A DNA stretch of 64,000 bases from the NCBI GenBank assembly GCA_002722455.1, contig PBMB01000022.1, positions 1 through 64,000 of the forward strand, written 5' to 3'. Below are positions 47,160-57,776 of this stretch, piece after piece. The position numbers and the translations under genes are program-made. The notes below the pieces were generated by a model. The model was not told the DNA's origin. It did not search any database and saw only the letters and a program-made list of their open reading frames with translations. This stretch comes from Chloroflexota bacterium. GTDB lineage: Bacteria > Chloroflexota > Dehalococcoidia > Lucifugimonadales > GCA-2722455. Position 1 is the stretch's first letter. Every line of letters starts with the position of its first letter.

Positions 47160-48392
47160 TTAAGCAAAAATTGCTGCTGCAGTTTCGCTGTAATTTTCAA
47201 TAGAGTGGCGTTCTTTTGCAAGTTTTTGAGTTGTATCTTTCGCTGCTTTTGTAGAATCACTTAGTCGATTGATATTGTCACGAATCATAGGGACAGATTC
47301 TTGACGATATTTAATATCAGCGCCAATAGCGTCAACAGAACTTTGAATTGCGTTAGTTAATACATCAATATCTAGCGAAGTTTCCATAGCCATTTTACTA
47401 ACGTCAAGCATAGTTGTATTAAGTTGTTGAGCGTTCCAATCAACCATATCAGTAGCAGTTGCATTTACTTCTTGAACGGCTTCAAGAAGCTTACGTTGAC
47501 CAGTAAGAACTTGCTGAATGACACCTGCGATAGTTAGTGCGTTAACACTTACACGAATACAACGTTTCGCACCGTCAATAACTTCTAGACCTGTTTTAAG
47601 AAGCATTTCAATAGACATTTGACCTTGTAGGTTAACTGCTCTCATTTCTTCTAGACCTTGTGTTTGACGTAGAAGGTTGTGAAGAATTTGACCTTCAAGG
47701 AATTGTTTTTGTGCAGAGTCAGAAATTTCCATATTAATTTTTTCTTGAAGTTTAGACTCCAGAAGTTTATTAAATGCAATTGCATCACTTAGGATTTTTT
47801 CTGCTTCATAAAGTTTACTCTTGTCTTTACGAAGGATTTCAAGATCAAGCTCACGGTCTTGAATGCCTTCTTCTAATGTTTTTTTGTAACCGTCAATAAC
47901 ACTTTGCATTGTCTGGAATTGTGCGAAATAATTACGAACAGGAGACAAGAAAGGTAATAGTTTGTGAAACCAAGATTCTACAAGATTATGGTTTTTAGGA
48001 TGAATTTCTTTGATTTTATCGTTAAGACTAATCATAGTGTCATAGACCATATCACCTTCTTCTGTTCCTTTTAGAGAACCCATGCGTTTTTCAAGTGCTT
48101 CACTTGTAAAGTTAGAAGCCTGATCCATAACTTTTTCATTAACAATTCGAAGACCTTGAACAACACCATCTTTTGTTTGAGAATCATTAAAATCAATACC
48201 CATTAGGGCGTCAACAACCTGATTGACCCTTGCCATATCTTCATCAGTTTGAGAAATAGCAGTTTCAGGAATAACAGCAGGTGCATTTGCAGTTTCTCGT
48301 AAAACATTAAGCTTCAATGTTTTGTCAATCGTTTGTGATTGAATATTTTGAAGTGCAGTTGCTACCATTTGACCTTGATTTTGGTTTGACAT
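47160..48392 (-). CDS. Toxic anion resistance protein TelA family
   Basis: RNYFAQFQTMQSVIDGYKKTLEEGIQDRELDLEILRKDK..; TelA-typical length and helical organisation. Confidence 0.9.
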   Translation of the reverse strand: MSNQNQGQMVATALQNIQSQTIDKTLKLNVLRETANAPAVIPETAISQTDEDMARVNQVVDALMGIDFNDSQTKDGVVQGLRIVNEKVMDQASNFTSEALEKRMGSLKGTEEGDMVYDTMISLNDKIKEIHPKNHNLVESWFHKLLPFLSPVRNYFAQFQTMQSVIDGYKKTLEEGIQDRELDLEILRKDKSKLYEAEKILSDAIAFNKLLESKLQEKINMEISDSAQKQFLEGQILHNLLRQTQGLEEMRAVNLQGQMSIEMLLKTGLEVIDGAKRCIRVSVNALTIAGVIQQVLTGQRKLLEAVQEVNATATDMVDWNAQQLNTTMLDVSKMAMETSLDIDVLTNAIQSSVDAIGADIKYRQESVPMIRDNINRLSDSTKAAKDTTQKLAKERHSIENYSETAAAIFA

Positions 48393-48432
48393 AATATATA
48401 CCTTTTTTTGTTTAAGTTTAAATAAGTTTTAA

Positions 48433-49218
48433 TTAATTATAAGAGCCAGCTTTTTTATTTAAGACTTCTGATAAATCTTGTAGCTCTTGCAATACATGTT
48501 TCATATTTTCAGGCTTTCTAAGCTCCGTTAGGTTTGCTAATGTAATATCCATTTTTGTTAAAGCACGTTCATTGTCAGAAAGAATTCTATTGATTTTTTC
48601 TTCATATTCAGCTCGTAAACTAATACGAGTTTCCAATGATTTGATTTCTGATTCTTCGTAATCCGTTAGGACTTCTTTTTTATTAAGTGTTTCTAATTCT
48701 TTTGTTATATAATTTAAGTCTATATTAACCATATTTGACTCATAATTCAACACTTTTTCGATATTATTTAACGCAATTAAATTTAATTGGTCAAAACCAC
48801 CAATAAGCCTTTGGTAAGCAAGAGAGGTGCTGTTTAATTGATTATTAAGAACTTCTTCAAATCTATCATGTTTTTGCTCGAATAGTTCAATTTGTTTTAC
48901 TGCTTTTTGATTATTTAATGTTTTTTTAATGTTTTCAATCTTTTTCTTGTTTTCGATTTGAATCTTAACATTAAAAACTTTCATAAATTCATTTTTAAAA
49001 TGTTCTTGACGAAAGCTTAAATTGCCAATCATGGCAGCAATGCCAAAACCTGCAACCCCTAATGACATGTATAAAGGAGTAAACATTTCCAGAACAAAAA
49101 AGATACCAGAAACCGATAATCCACCTGCAAGTGGAATCAAACTGATATAACTTTGCAGAGCAAGTTCACGAGAGCCTTTTTTTAATTTAGTATCACTAAC
49201 AATTTCATTCGTTTTCAT
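48433..49218 (-). CDS. XpaC-like membrane/coiled-coil protein
   Basis: N-terminal TM pair then long coiled coil; adjacent to TelA. Confidence 0.5.
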   Translation of the reverse strand: MKTNEIVSDTKLKKGSRELALQSYISLIPLAGGLSVSGIFFVLEMFTPLYMSLGVAGFGIAAMIGNLSFRQEHFKNEFMKVFNVKIQIENKKKIENIKKTLNNQKAVKQIELFEQKHDRFEEVLNNQLNSTSLAYQRLIGGFDQLNLIALNNIEKVLNYESNMVNIDLNYITKELETLNKKEVLTDYEESEIKSLETRISLRAEYEEKINRILSDNERALTKMDITLANLTELRKPENMKHVLQELQDLSEVLNKKAGSYN

Positions 49219-49286
49219 AATTAACCTTTATTTTTTATAAAAGGGGTTAGCCAAAACCCCTTTTATTTAACATTTCATAAATTATA

Positions 49287-50087
49287 TCACAAAGAGTCTA
49301 GTAATGAAACAAATTCTTCGTCTGAAATGTTTTCCCCTTCTGATTGAACTTCTTTTAAACCTGCAAGGATAGAAGTGTAATCACTCGCAGCATAGTAATG
49401 GACAAGTTCTTTGTTGTTTAAAGAATGTCGATCACCAATACAGAAACCAATTGTTGTAATATTTACAGGTGATTTATAACCAATCTCGTTAACGATACTT
49501 GTAGGGTCTTCTCCAGAATTAGCTTCACCGTCAGTGACAATAACAAGATTGTATTCACCATTTGAGCCTTGCATACTAGCTTGTGATTTAAGCTTATCAT
49601 AAGCAATTTTAATTGAAGATTCTAATGGTGTTCCAGAACCTGCAACAATAGAGTTTACTTGGTTTCTGAATTCACTATGATTTATTTTAGATAATGAAAA
49701 ACGTTCATTGATGCCATTACTATCAAAAACAACTAAGCCAATATTAGAGTCACCAAGTGTTTTAGAATAATCAACAACAGCACGTTTAGCAATATCAATT
49801 TTATTACCGTCACCTTCACAGCTTGAAGCGTCCATACTTCCTGAACCGTCAATTACAAAATAAAAGTTTTTATCTTGACGTTCTGATTCTTCAACTGTTC
49901 CTGTAACCTTAACACCAGATAGCCAATCATAGCGGAATTCTGTTTTTGTCTGTGTATTGGCGCTAGACACAGTGGCTTTCTGTGTCACAGTTGTATTAGC
50001 TTTGCTTTGATTACTGCTTTCATTACAACCAACTAAGGCAGCAAGAGAAAAAGCAATCATAGATAATTTTAGTTTTGTATGTTTCAT
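49287..50087 (-). CDS. VWA-domain lipoprotein
   Basis: Lipobox LAALVGC; MIDAS-like DGSGSMDAS; IVTDGEANSGED. Confidence 0.9.
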   Translation of the reverse strand: MKHTKLKLSMIAFSLAALVGCNESSNQSKANTTVTQKATVSSANTQTKTEFRYDWLSGVKVTGTVEESERQDKNFYFVIDGSGSMDASSCEGDGNKIDIAKRAVVDYSKTLGDSNIGLVVFDSNGINERFSLSKINHSEFRNQVNSIVAGSGTPLESSIKIAYDKLKSQASMQGSNGEYNLVIVTDGEANSGEDPTSIVNEIGYKSPVNITTIGFCIGDRHSLNNKELVHYYAASDYTSILAGLKEVQSEGENISDEEFVSLLDSL

Positions 50088-50106
50088 TTTGCTATTCCTC
50101 TTTTAA

Positions 50107-51849
50107 TTAAAAGTCAAAGTCGTCGTCTGATAGTTCTACTTCTGCTTCAATACGTGTGAAACCAATTACTGCTCGACGGTTATCAGCGTATGCTTTCTTA
50201 GCAGCTTTACCTTTTTTGTTTACTTTACAAGGCTCACCACCACAGATACCAGTTTTAGGTTTTTCAATACCGTAGCCTACTGTTTCAAATTGGCTTTCGT
50301 CAATGTCGATCTGGCGAACATTACGAGCATAATCAATGATTGCACGACGAACTTCTTTTGCACGTTCTTCACTTAGATTCCAAGCTTTTTGACGAATACG
50401 CTTCAAAGTGCTTTCTGGTGCTTTTTTCTTAAACTTGTTAATCAAGTAGTAAGAAGGATCGCTGTGTGCTTGAATAATAATTAGGGTGCTATCATAAGTT
50501 GTAGCTTCATCAATTAGTTTATCAAATACTTTACCGTGATATGCAGGGTTAAATACGAATGTTGATTTACCTGCGCTAAACTTAACTTCTTCTGACATAA
50601 ATTGTTCATCGTCAAGAGTATCATTAGCTTGCATTTCAGAAACGATTTTCTTAGTAACTTCGCTATTGAATGCAGAAACTTTAACATCGTCGGCATGATC
50701 TAGACCAGTTTTAAAAGCATTCCAATCAAAAGTAGCTTTTGTTAGTGGTAAACGCTGTTTAATAAGCTTCATATCAATTAGAGCGTCATTGATTTCAGTT
50801 GTTACACGCTCAAAGTTACGACCTGCACGTTCGTCAGTAAAAAATTCTACGTTTTCTGCAAAACCTGCGTGGTTTGCGTCATACTTAAACATAGCTTTTA
50901 CGTCTTCCGTAAGGTCTTCGGAACCAAGAAGCTGTGTTGCAGAAGCTTTCATCCAAGTTTTATATTCACTAGATTTAGTATTTTTAGTAACTTCATCAGC
51001 TTTTTCTTTTGCAACAAACATTGCGTGAGCTAAACGTTGGATTTCATCTTTATGAGTTTCATAGTAATCAGATCGAACAACATATACGTCAGGAATAACT
51101 TTACTTGCTTGTGCTGTGCCATAAACTACGCTTGAATTTTTACAAGCATTATCACCTTCTGTAATAGCTGAACCTTCTGGTGAAATTACGAATGTTGCAT
51201 TAACGCCCATTTGAGAGTCACAAAATGCATTAGCAGGAGTTTCAGCAGAACCTAGAAGATCTTTCATCCAAACAACGTCAACGTCATTGAATGTAAGCCC
51301 ACCAGACTTTAGTGCTCGCCACATAAAGAACGTGTGAGGTCCGTATGCTGTTAGAGCAATTTTCTTGCCTTTAAGATCACTAAGTTGTTTAACACTAGTA
51401 TCAGCAACAAGAACGTCACCACCTTTTGACCAAGATAGTAGGTTAAATACTACTGGGCGAAGTTTTGGGTCATTATAAACAAGTTCATTAAGCTGAACAA
51501 CCTGATCTAGTGTGCCACGGAAAAACGGTGTTTTACCTGAAATATAATCTTTTGCTTGATTGATTACAGAATCTTTAAGAACAAGTTTGTAATCTAGATT
51601 ATATTGGTCAAAAACAGAACCATTTTTGGTTGATTGAGAGCTACCATTTGCAAGAACAGTACGAATATCTTCTGCCCAAGTGATTTGTGGAAGTTCTTTC
51701 GAAGATTGAACATTGCCTTTATATTGAGAAACACTAATATGTTCTGACAGTGGTTTCATATCTACGGTTTTGACCGTTGCGTTAGCAGATAGAGAAATCA
51801 CCCCTGCTAAAATGGCTGTTGTTGCGATAAATGATTTATTCATTTTCAT
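50107..51849 (-). CDS. PhnD-like solute-binding domain fused to OmpA-like domain
   Basis: Signal peptide, SBP-like region, C-terminal NLSEERAKEVRRAIIDYARN..DNRRAVIGF. Confidence 0.85.
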   Translation of the reverse strand: MKMNKSFIATTAILAGVISLSANATVKTVDMKPLSEHISVSQYKGNVQSSKELPQITWAEDIRTVLANGSSQSTKNGSVFDQYNLDYKLVLKDSVINQAKDYISGKTPFFRGTLDQVVQLNELVYNDPKLRPVVFNLLSWSKGGDVLVADTSVKQLSDLKGKKIALTAYGPHTFFMWRALKSGGLTFNDVDVVWMKDLLGSAETPANAFCDSQMGVNATFVISPEGSAITEGDNACKNSSVVYGTAQASKVIPDVYVVRSDYYETHKDEIQRLAHAMFVAKEKADEVTKNTKSSEYKTWMKASATQLLGSEDLTEDVKAMFKYDANHAGFAENVEFFTDERAGRNFERVTTEINDALIDMKLIKQRLPLTKATFDWNAFKTGLDHADDVKVSAFNSEVTKKIVSEMQANDTLDDEQFMSEEVKFSAGKSTFVFNPAYHGKVFDKLIDEATTYDSTLIIIQAHSDPSYYLINKFKKKAPESTLKRIRQKAWNLSEERAKEVRRAIIDYARNVRQIDIDESQFETVGYGIEKPKTGICGGEPCKVNKKGKAAKKAYADNRRAVIGFTRIEAEVELSDDDFDF

Positions 51850-52107
51850 ACCTTTTTTTGGTTTGTTGTTAAAAGTTGCACTTATTATATAAAATTACTG
51901 AATATAAATCAATGATTAAATATAAATATTTTTATAAGTTTTCTTTTTTTTTGTTTCATGGGTTAACGAAAAGAAACTATAACAAATCAAAATAAAAAAG
52001 AAAAGATTTTTTTTATGTTTTTTTTGTAATAAAAAAAGTTGCAAACTTGTTTTAAGTTGATTATAATTACAACAAATATATTCACATACATAATAGAAGG
52101 TAAAGTG

Positions 52108-52728
52108 ATGGAAATCAAAAAGCCAGAAGTAGTTAAGAAAAAAATATCTTGGAAAGAATGGATTGTCCCTTTGTCAGAAGAAAACATGACAGTGCGGGAA
52201 GCTCTTGAGACACAAGCTCAATCAGGTGCGGCTGAACAAGTGAAAATCCCACTTATTGTAAAGTTAGTTGAAAATCCAAAATACGATATACCTTACATTA
52301 CTTTATTTGATGGGGCTGTTGGATTGACGGAACATGATATTATTCATTTATTGTTAGGTCGTGGAATGCTACCAAAAGATGAAGCTTTTATTATTGGTTT
52401 TACAATGGGTTCTTCAAATTCTATGTCTACATTTCAGAAGAAAATATATGGTTTGATTTCAAAATATGCATATCCAAAATATTATAAGTTTGATGATGAA
52501 GATATTGAGGTGTTCAAAAAAGCAGCTCATTTAGGTTATGTATCAAATTGTCAACCATTAAACACAATTGATTTTGAGTCTTTAATGGATTTGTCATTGA
52601 AAGAAGCAAGAGAAAAAGTAGGTATTGAAGTTGATTTAATCAATGCTTATTATAAAGCAGAAAGACAAAAGTATCCAAATGATAATGCTTCACAAAGATC
52701 TTACCAAAAACAATTAAAAGATTTATAA
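52108..52728 (+). CDS. COQ4-motif protein
   Basis: HDIIHLLLGRGMLPKDE fits HDxxHx11E; ORF-track start extended. Confidence 0.5.
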   Translation: MEIKKPEVVKKKISWKEWIVPLSEENMTVREALETQAQSGAAEQVKIPLIVKLVENPKYDIPYITLFDGAVGLTEHDIIHLLLGRGMLPKDEAFIIGFTMGSSNSMSTFQKKIYGLISKYAYPKYYKFDDEDIEVFKKAAHLGYVSNCQPLNTIDFESLMDLSLKEAREKVGIEVDLINAYYKAERQKYPNDNASQRSYQKQLKDL

Positions 52729-52801
52729 AGAAAAAAATAAAAGACTTCCAGCAGGGAGTCTTTTATAATTTTAAAACAATATTATAAATATTTAGAAAAT
52801 T

Positions 52802-53728
52802 CTAATAATAAGATTTTTCAAATAAAGTATCAAAAATAGTGCCTGATTTTTTATTAATTATATCTTCAAGTTCTTCTAATTTACCAATGGAAGCAAAGCC
52901 TTCGTTGTTTATTGAAAAATCAACAGCCGCTTTTATCTTTGGCAACATAGAACCATCGGGGTAACTGTTCTCATCAAATTCAAAAACAGGAAAATGTTTA
53001 ATCATTTTTTCATCTTCTTGTTTGTAATTTTCATAAACACAAGAAACATCTGTTAAGATAACAAAAGCATCAACGCCAAGTTCTTGTGCTAAAAGAGAAG
53101 AAGTTAAATCTTTGTCAATCACCGCTTCAACACCTTTATATTTTTCATTTTCAATAATAGTTGGAACACCGCCACCACCACCACAAACAATAATATGTTT
53201 TTTCTCTAAAAGTTCTTTTATAACATTTGTTTCAATGATTTTTTTTGGTTTAGGGGAAGGAACAACACGACGATAATATTCACCATCAGCTTTTATTTCC
53301 CAACCATATTTCGATTTCATTTCTTCTGATTCTTGCTTGTTGTAAACAGGACCTATAAATTTAGTTGGGTTGTTAAAAGCAGGGTCATTTTTGTCAACTA
53401 AAGTTCTAGTAATAACATTAACAACAGATTGATCATAAATACCCAATTCATTGCTTAATTCTTGTATAAGCATATAACCAATCATGCCAGAACTTTCAGC
53501 ACCTAAAACGTCTAAAGGGTAAGGCTTTGTTTCTTTGTAATTTAAATTTTGTAGAGCTAATAAACCAACCTGTGGACCGTTACCATGAGTAATAATAACG
53601 TTATGTTCTTCAGAGATTTTATTGACTACTTCTGCAACTTTTTTTATATTTATTCTTTGTGTTTCCGCTTCTAAGGGTTCACCTCTTTGAAGTAAAGCAT
53701 TTCCTCCTAAAGCAATTAAAATATTCAT
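52802..53728 (-). CDS. arcC: Carbamate kinase
   Basis: MNILIALGGNALLQRGEP; THGNGPQVGLL; VCGGGGGVP. Confidence 0.97.
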   Translation of the reverse strand: MNILIALGGNALLQRGEPLEAETQRINIKKVAEVVNKISEEHNVIITHGNGPQVGLLALQNLNYKETKPYPLDVLGAESSGMIGYMLIQELSNELGIYDQSVVNVITRTLVDKNDPAFNNPTKFIGPVYNKQESEEMKSKYGWEIKADGEYYRRVVPSPKPKKIIETNVIKELLEKKHIIVCGGGGGVPTIIENEKYKGVEAVIDKDLTSSLLAQELGVDAFVILTDVSCVYENYKQEDEKMIKHFPVFEFDENSYPDGSMLPKIKAAVDFSINNEGFASIGKLEELEDIINKKSGTIFDTLFEKSYY

Positions 53729-53791
53729 AATTAAATCCTTAATTTTGTAGATAAGGCAAGGGAATGCCTTATCGTTATTTTATTTATTAAT

Positions 53792-54793
53792 TTAAGCTAA
53801 TGTCGCAACCATAACTGCTTTTATCGTGTGCATTCTATTTTCAGCTTCATCAAAAACAATAGAATAATTAGATTCAAATACATCTTCTGTTACTTCTAAA
53901 GCTTTTAAATTATGCTCACTTGCAACTTGCTTACCAACAACAGTATCATCATTGTGGAAGGCAGGTAGACAATGCAGGAATTTCACATGTGGGTTTCCTG
54001 TTTTTTTAATGAGTTCCATATTAACTTGATAAGGAAGCATTTTATTTATCCTTTGCGCCCAAGCTTCTTTTGGTTCGCCCATAGAAACCCAAACATCAGT
54101 ATAAAGAAAATCAGCATCTTTTACTGCAAGGTCAACATCTTCGGTAATTGTTATTTTTGCACCTGTTTCCTTTGCAATTTCTTGACATTCGGCAACAAGC
54201 TTGGAATCAGGTTGATGCCCTTTTGGTGCAGCAATTCGGAAATCAACACCCATTTTGGCAGAACCTACCATAAGTGAGTTGCCCATATTGTTCGCTCCAT
54301 CACCAAGATAACAAAGTTTCATTTCTGATAATTGTTTGCCACGTCCATGTTCTATCATAGTCAAGAAATCAGCAAGAATTTGTGTAGGGTGAAATTCGTC
54401 AGTAAGACCATTCCAAACAGGAACACCTGCATATTTACCTAATTCTTCAACGATTTCTTGACCGAATCCACGATACTCAATGCCATCATACATTCTACCA
54501 AGAACACGAGCCGTATCTTTCATTGTTTCTTTGTGACCAATTTGAGAACCAGAAGAACCGATATATGTTACGTTTGCGCCTTGATCATAAGCAGCAACTT
54601 CAAAAGCACATCGTGTTCTTGTAGATGTTTTTTCGAAAATAAGAGCAACATTTTTGCCTTTTAAAGCGGGTTGTTCTGTTCCTGCATATTTACTTCTTTT
54701 TAAATCTCTTGATAAGTCTAAAAGAAAACCTATTTCTTTTGGTGTAAAATCTAAAAGTTTTAGATAATTTCGGTTTTTTAAATTGTAAGCCAT
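53792..54793 (-). CDS. arcB: Ornithine carbamoyltransferase
   Basis: [32 protein letters not shown]. Confidence 0.97.
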   Translation of the reverse strand: MAYNLKNRNYLKLLDFTPKEIGFLLDLSRDLKRSKYAGTEQPALKGKNVALIFEKTSTRTRCAFEVAAYDQGANVTYIGSSGSQIGHKETMKDTARVLGRMYDGIEYRGFGQEIVEELGKYAGVPVWNGLTDEFHPTQILADFLTMIEHGRGKQLSEMKLCYLGDGANNMGNSLMVGSAKMGVDFRIAAPKGHQPDSKLVAECQEIAKETGAKITITEDVDLAVKDADFLYTDVWVSMGEPKEAWAQRINKMLPYQVNMELIKKTGNPHVKFLHCLPAFHNDDTVVGKQVASEHNLKALEVTEDVFESNYSIVFDEAENRMHTIKAVMVATLA

Positions 54794-54842
54794 TTTAACT
54801 CCTTATTTAATTAACAATTTATTTAACAATTTATTTAACAAA

Positions 54843-56066
54843 TCACAAAGCATCTCTTTGTATTGGACAACTCATACAACGAGCACCACCACGACCACGA
54901 CCTAATTCGTCACCAGGTATAGTTAAAACAGTAACACCTGCTTCTTCCAATTTATTGTTGGTTAAAGTATTTTTTTCATAACCTATAACAACATTAGGAG
55001 AAATAGTAAGAACATTGTTGGCATCATTCCACTGCTCTCTTTCTCTTTGAGCATAGTTACCACCAGTAGGTATAATATTTAATTTATTAACATCTAGAGC
55101 CTCGGTTAATGCTTGAATGAAATTTTTATTTTCTCTAACCTTTAATTGACCTTGCATTGTTATAGTCCAAGAACGAACATCATCTTTGATAATTCTAGGA
55201 TAAACAGTAAAAGTATCGTGATTTAACATAGTCATTACAGTATCCAAATGCATACAAGAACGATGTTTTGGAAGTTCTACCGCAATAACTTTATTCGCAC
55301 TACCTTTTTCTAGTATAGCCCTTGATAAAGCTTCTACACCTTGTGGTGTTGTTCTTTCACTCATACCAATTAAAACTGCACCATTACCTATAACTAAAAC
55401 GTCTCCACCTTCAATAGTCGCATTATCGTAATGGTTTTCATCAGTTCCATACCAAAAATTAAAATCATTGTTTTTAAACATGTCATGATATTTGTATATA
55501 GAAAGTAAATTAACAGTTTCTTTTTGTCTAGCAGGTTTAGCCATTGGATTTACTGATACACCATCATATACCCAACAAGAAGTGTCTCTTGTAAACAAGT
55601 GGTTTGGTTTAGGTGGAATAATAAAATCATATTTATGTAATAAAGATTCAAAGATAGAGATTTTTTCAAAATTATTATCAGCTAGGTACTCTTCATAACT
55701 TAATCCACCAATCATTATTGTGGTAAGTTTGTGTGCTGATACAGAATTTAAATAAGTCTGTATTTGTTCTTTAAAATCTCTACCAAAAAAATGATCATTT
55801 ACTTGCTTGTCGATAAGCCATTTTTTAGCTTCAGGATTTTTAAGTGTTTCTTCTAATAAGTCTTGTAATAAATATACTTCGACATTATTTTTTCTTAATG
55901 TTTGTGCAAAAACGTCATGTTCTTTACCAGCTCTTTTTACATCAAGAACATCATCAAATAATAAACTTTCACAATTAGATGGTGTTAACCTTTCTATACT
56001 TAGATTTGGTTTATGTAATAAAACTTTTCTTAAAGTTCCTATTTCGGATTCTACTTTGTAAGACAT
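54843..56066 (-). CDS. arcA: Arginine deiminase
   Basis: Start MSYKVESEIGTLRKVLLHKP after AAAGGAG; C-terminal GRGRGGARCMSCPI. Confidence 0.97.
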   Translation of the reverse strand: MSYKVESEIGTLRKVLLHKPNLSIERLTPSNCESLLFDDVLDVKRAGKEHDVFAQTLRKNNVEVYLLQDLLEETLKNPEAKKWLIDKQVNDHFFGRDFKEQIQTYLNSVSAHKLTTIMIGGLSYEEYLADNNFEKISIFESLLHKYDFIIPPKPNHLFTRDTSCWVYDGVSVNPMAKPARQKETVNLLSIYKYHDMFKNNDFNFWYGTDENHYDNATIEGGDVLVIGNGAVLIGMSERTTPQGVEALSRAILEKGSANKVIAVELPKHRSCMHLDTVMTMLNHDTFTVYPRIIKDDVRSWTITMQGQLKVRENKNFIQALTEALDVNKLNIIPTGGNYAQREREQWNDANNVLTISPNVVIGYEKNTLTNNKLEEAGVTVLTIPGDELGRGRGGARCMSCPIQRDAL

Positions 56067-56098
56067 AATTATGCTCCTTTGATTGATAAATTTAAATA

Positions 56099-57526
56099 TT
56101 ATAATGGTGAAATTGTTCCATTTGACATTAAGTAAAATGCAGATAAACAACATACAACTAGGAATACTGCAAAAGCGGATTCTTTACCTGTAAATATTTG
56201 TTTCTGATTTTCCTTTTTAGCCCACATAAAGAAAGGGACACCAAATGCATATAAAATAGAAACCATTAGTAAATAATCTAATCCAGCAGCATAAATTAAC
56301 CAAACACCATAAAGCGCAGATAAGCCACTAATAAACATATCTTTCATTCTTTGTTTATTTTCATTCTCATAAGTTTCTTTTGTAAAAGTTAATTTCAAAA
56401 GGTAAAGAGAACTAAATAAATATGGTAATAATATTGCAGTGGTTGCAATTGAAAGTAATGTTTCATATGTGCTGCTTGAAAATAGAGTTATGATTAAAAA
56501 TACTTGAATTAATCCATTAGTAATAATTAATGAATTTACAGGTGCATTTGATTTATTTTCTTTCATAAATGTTTTAGGTAAAACACCATCTTTTGCTGCG
56601 ATATAAGGTATTTCTGCTGATAATAACGTCCAGCCAAGAAATGCACCTAATAAAGAAATTGCAAGTCCGATATTAATTACAATAGCTCCCCAAGAACCAA
56701 CAACTGCTTCTAATACATATGCCATTGAAGGGTTTTTAAGCTCTGCTAATTCTGCTTGCGATAGAATACCAAAAGAAAAAACAGAAACAGAAACATAAAT
56801 TAATAATGCACTGACTAAACCAATAATTGTTGCCTTACCTACATCTCTTTTGTTTTTTGCTCTTCCTGAAATAACAACGGCTCCTTCTACACCAATAAAT
56901 ACCCATAATGTAACTAGCATTGTAGATTTAACTTGTTCCATTATTCCACCAAGAGAATCATTTTGTCCACCAAAAAAGTCAAATGTAAATTTTTGATAAT
57001 TAAAGGCAAATATAACCAATATTATGAAAAGAATTATTGGTATTAATTTTGAAATAGTAGTCACCACATTAACTAAGGCTGCATCTTTGACACCTTTACA
57101 AATAAGATAATTAATAATCCAAACAAAAACAGAAGCTGCTGCAATTGAGTAAATATTATTTCCGCTTTCAAAAATAGGGAAAAAGTAACTGAGCGCACCA
57201 AATAAAAGTACAGCATAGGATACATTACCGAGCCAAGCACTAATCCAGTAACCCCAAGCGGAATTAAAACCAATGAAATCACCGAAACCTTCTTTTGCAT
57301 AACTATAAACACCCCCTGTTAAGTTTTCTTTCCTTATAGAGAGTTTTTGATAAACAAAAGCTAATGCCAACATCCCTATACCAGTAATTAGCCACCCAAT
57401 TAATATTGCACCAACGCTAGAGTCTCTTGCCATATTTTGCGGTAACGCAAATATACCACCACCAATCATTGATCCAACGACTAGTGCGGTTAGAGAACCT
57501 AAACCTAATTTTTCTTCTTTATTCAT
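56099..57526 (-). CDS. arcD: Arginine/ornithine antiporter
   Basis: APC-type transporter KLGLGSLTALVVGSMIGGGIFALPQNMA; adjacent to arcA. Confidence 0.93.
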   Translation of the reverse strand: MNKEEKLGLGSLTALVVGSMIGGGIFALPQNMARDSSVGAILIGWLITGIGMLALAFVYQKLSIRKENLTGGVYSYAKEGFGDFIGFNSAWGYWISAWLGNVSYAVLLFGALSYFFPIFESGNNIYSIAAASVFVWIINYLICKGVKDAALVNVVTTISKLIPIILFIILVIFAFNYQKFTFDFFGGQNDSLGGIMEQVKSTMLVTLWVFIGVEGAVVISGRAKNKRDVGKATIIGLVSALLIYVSVSVFSFGILSQAELAELKNPSMAYVLEAVVGSWGAIVINIGLAISLLGAFLGWTLLSAEIPYIAAKDGVLPKTFMKENKSNAPVNSLIITNGLIQVFLIITLFSSSTYETLLSIATTAILLPYLFSSLYLLKLTFTKETYENENKQRMKDMFISGLSALYGVWLIYAAGLDYLLMVSILYAFGVPFFMWAKKENQKQIFTGKESAFAVFLVVCCLSAFYLMSNGTISPL

Positions 57527-57776
57527 AAAAATCCCCTTAGTATATTTTCTTGTATTTGTAACAAAAAATAAAAGATTAATACATAGAACCATTATGTTTT
57601 AAAAATATTTCAAAAAAATAAAATAAAAAATCTTTATATATTATGGCTTTATTTTATTTAAAAAAAAGGCAAAAAAAAAATATTTTCAAAATTTTTTTTT
57701 CAATAATTATATTTAATATTTAATATATGCAAGAATAATAACAATAAAAAAACATATTGAAATATGTTTTTTATTT

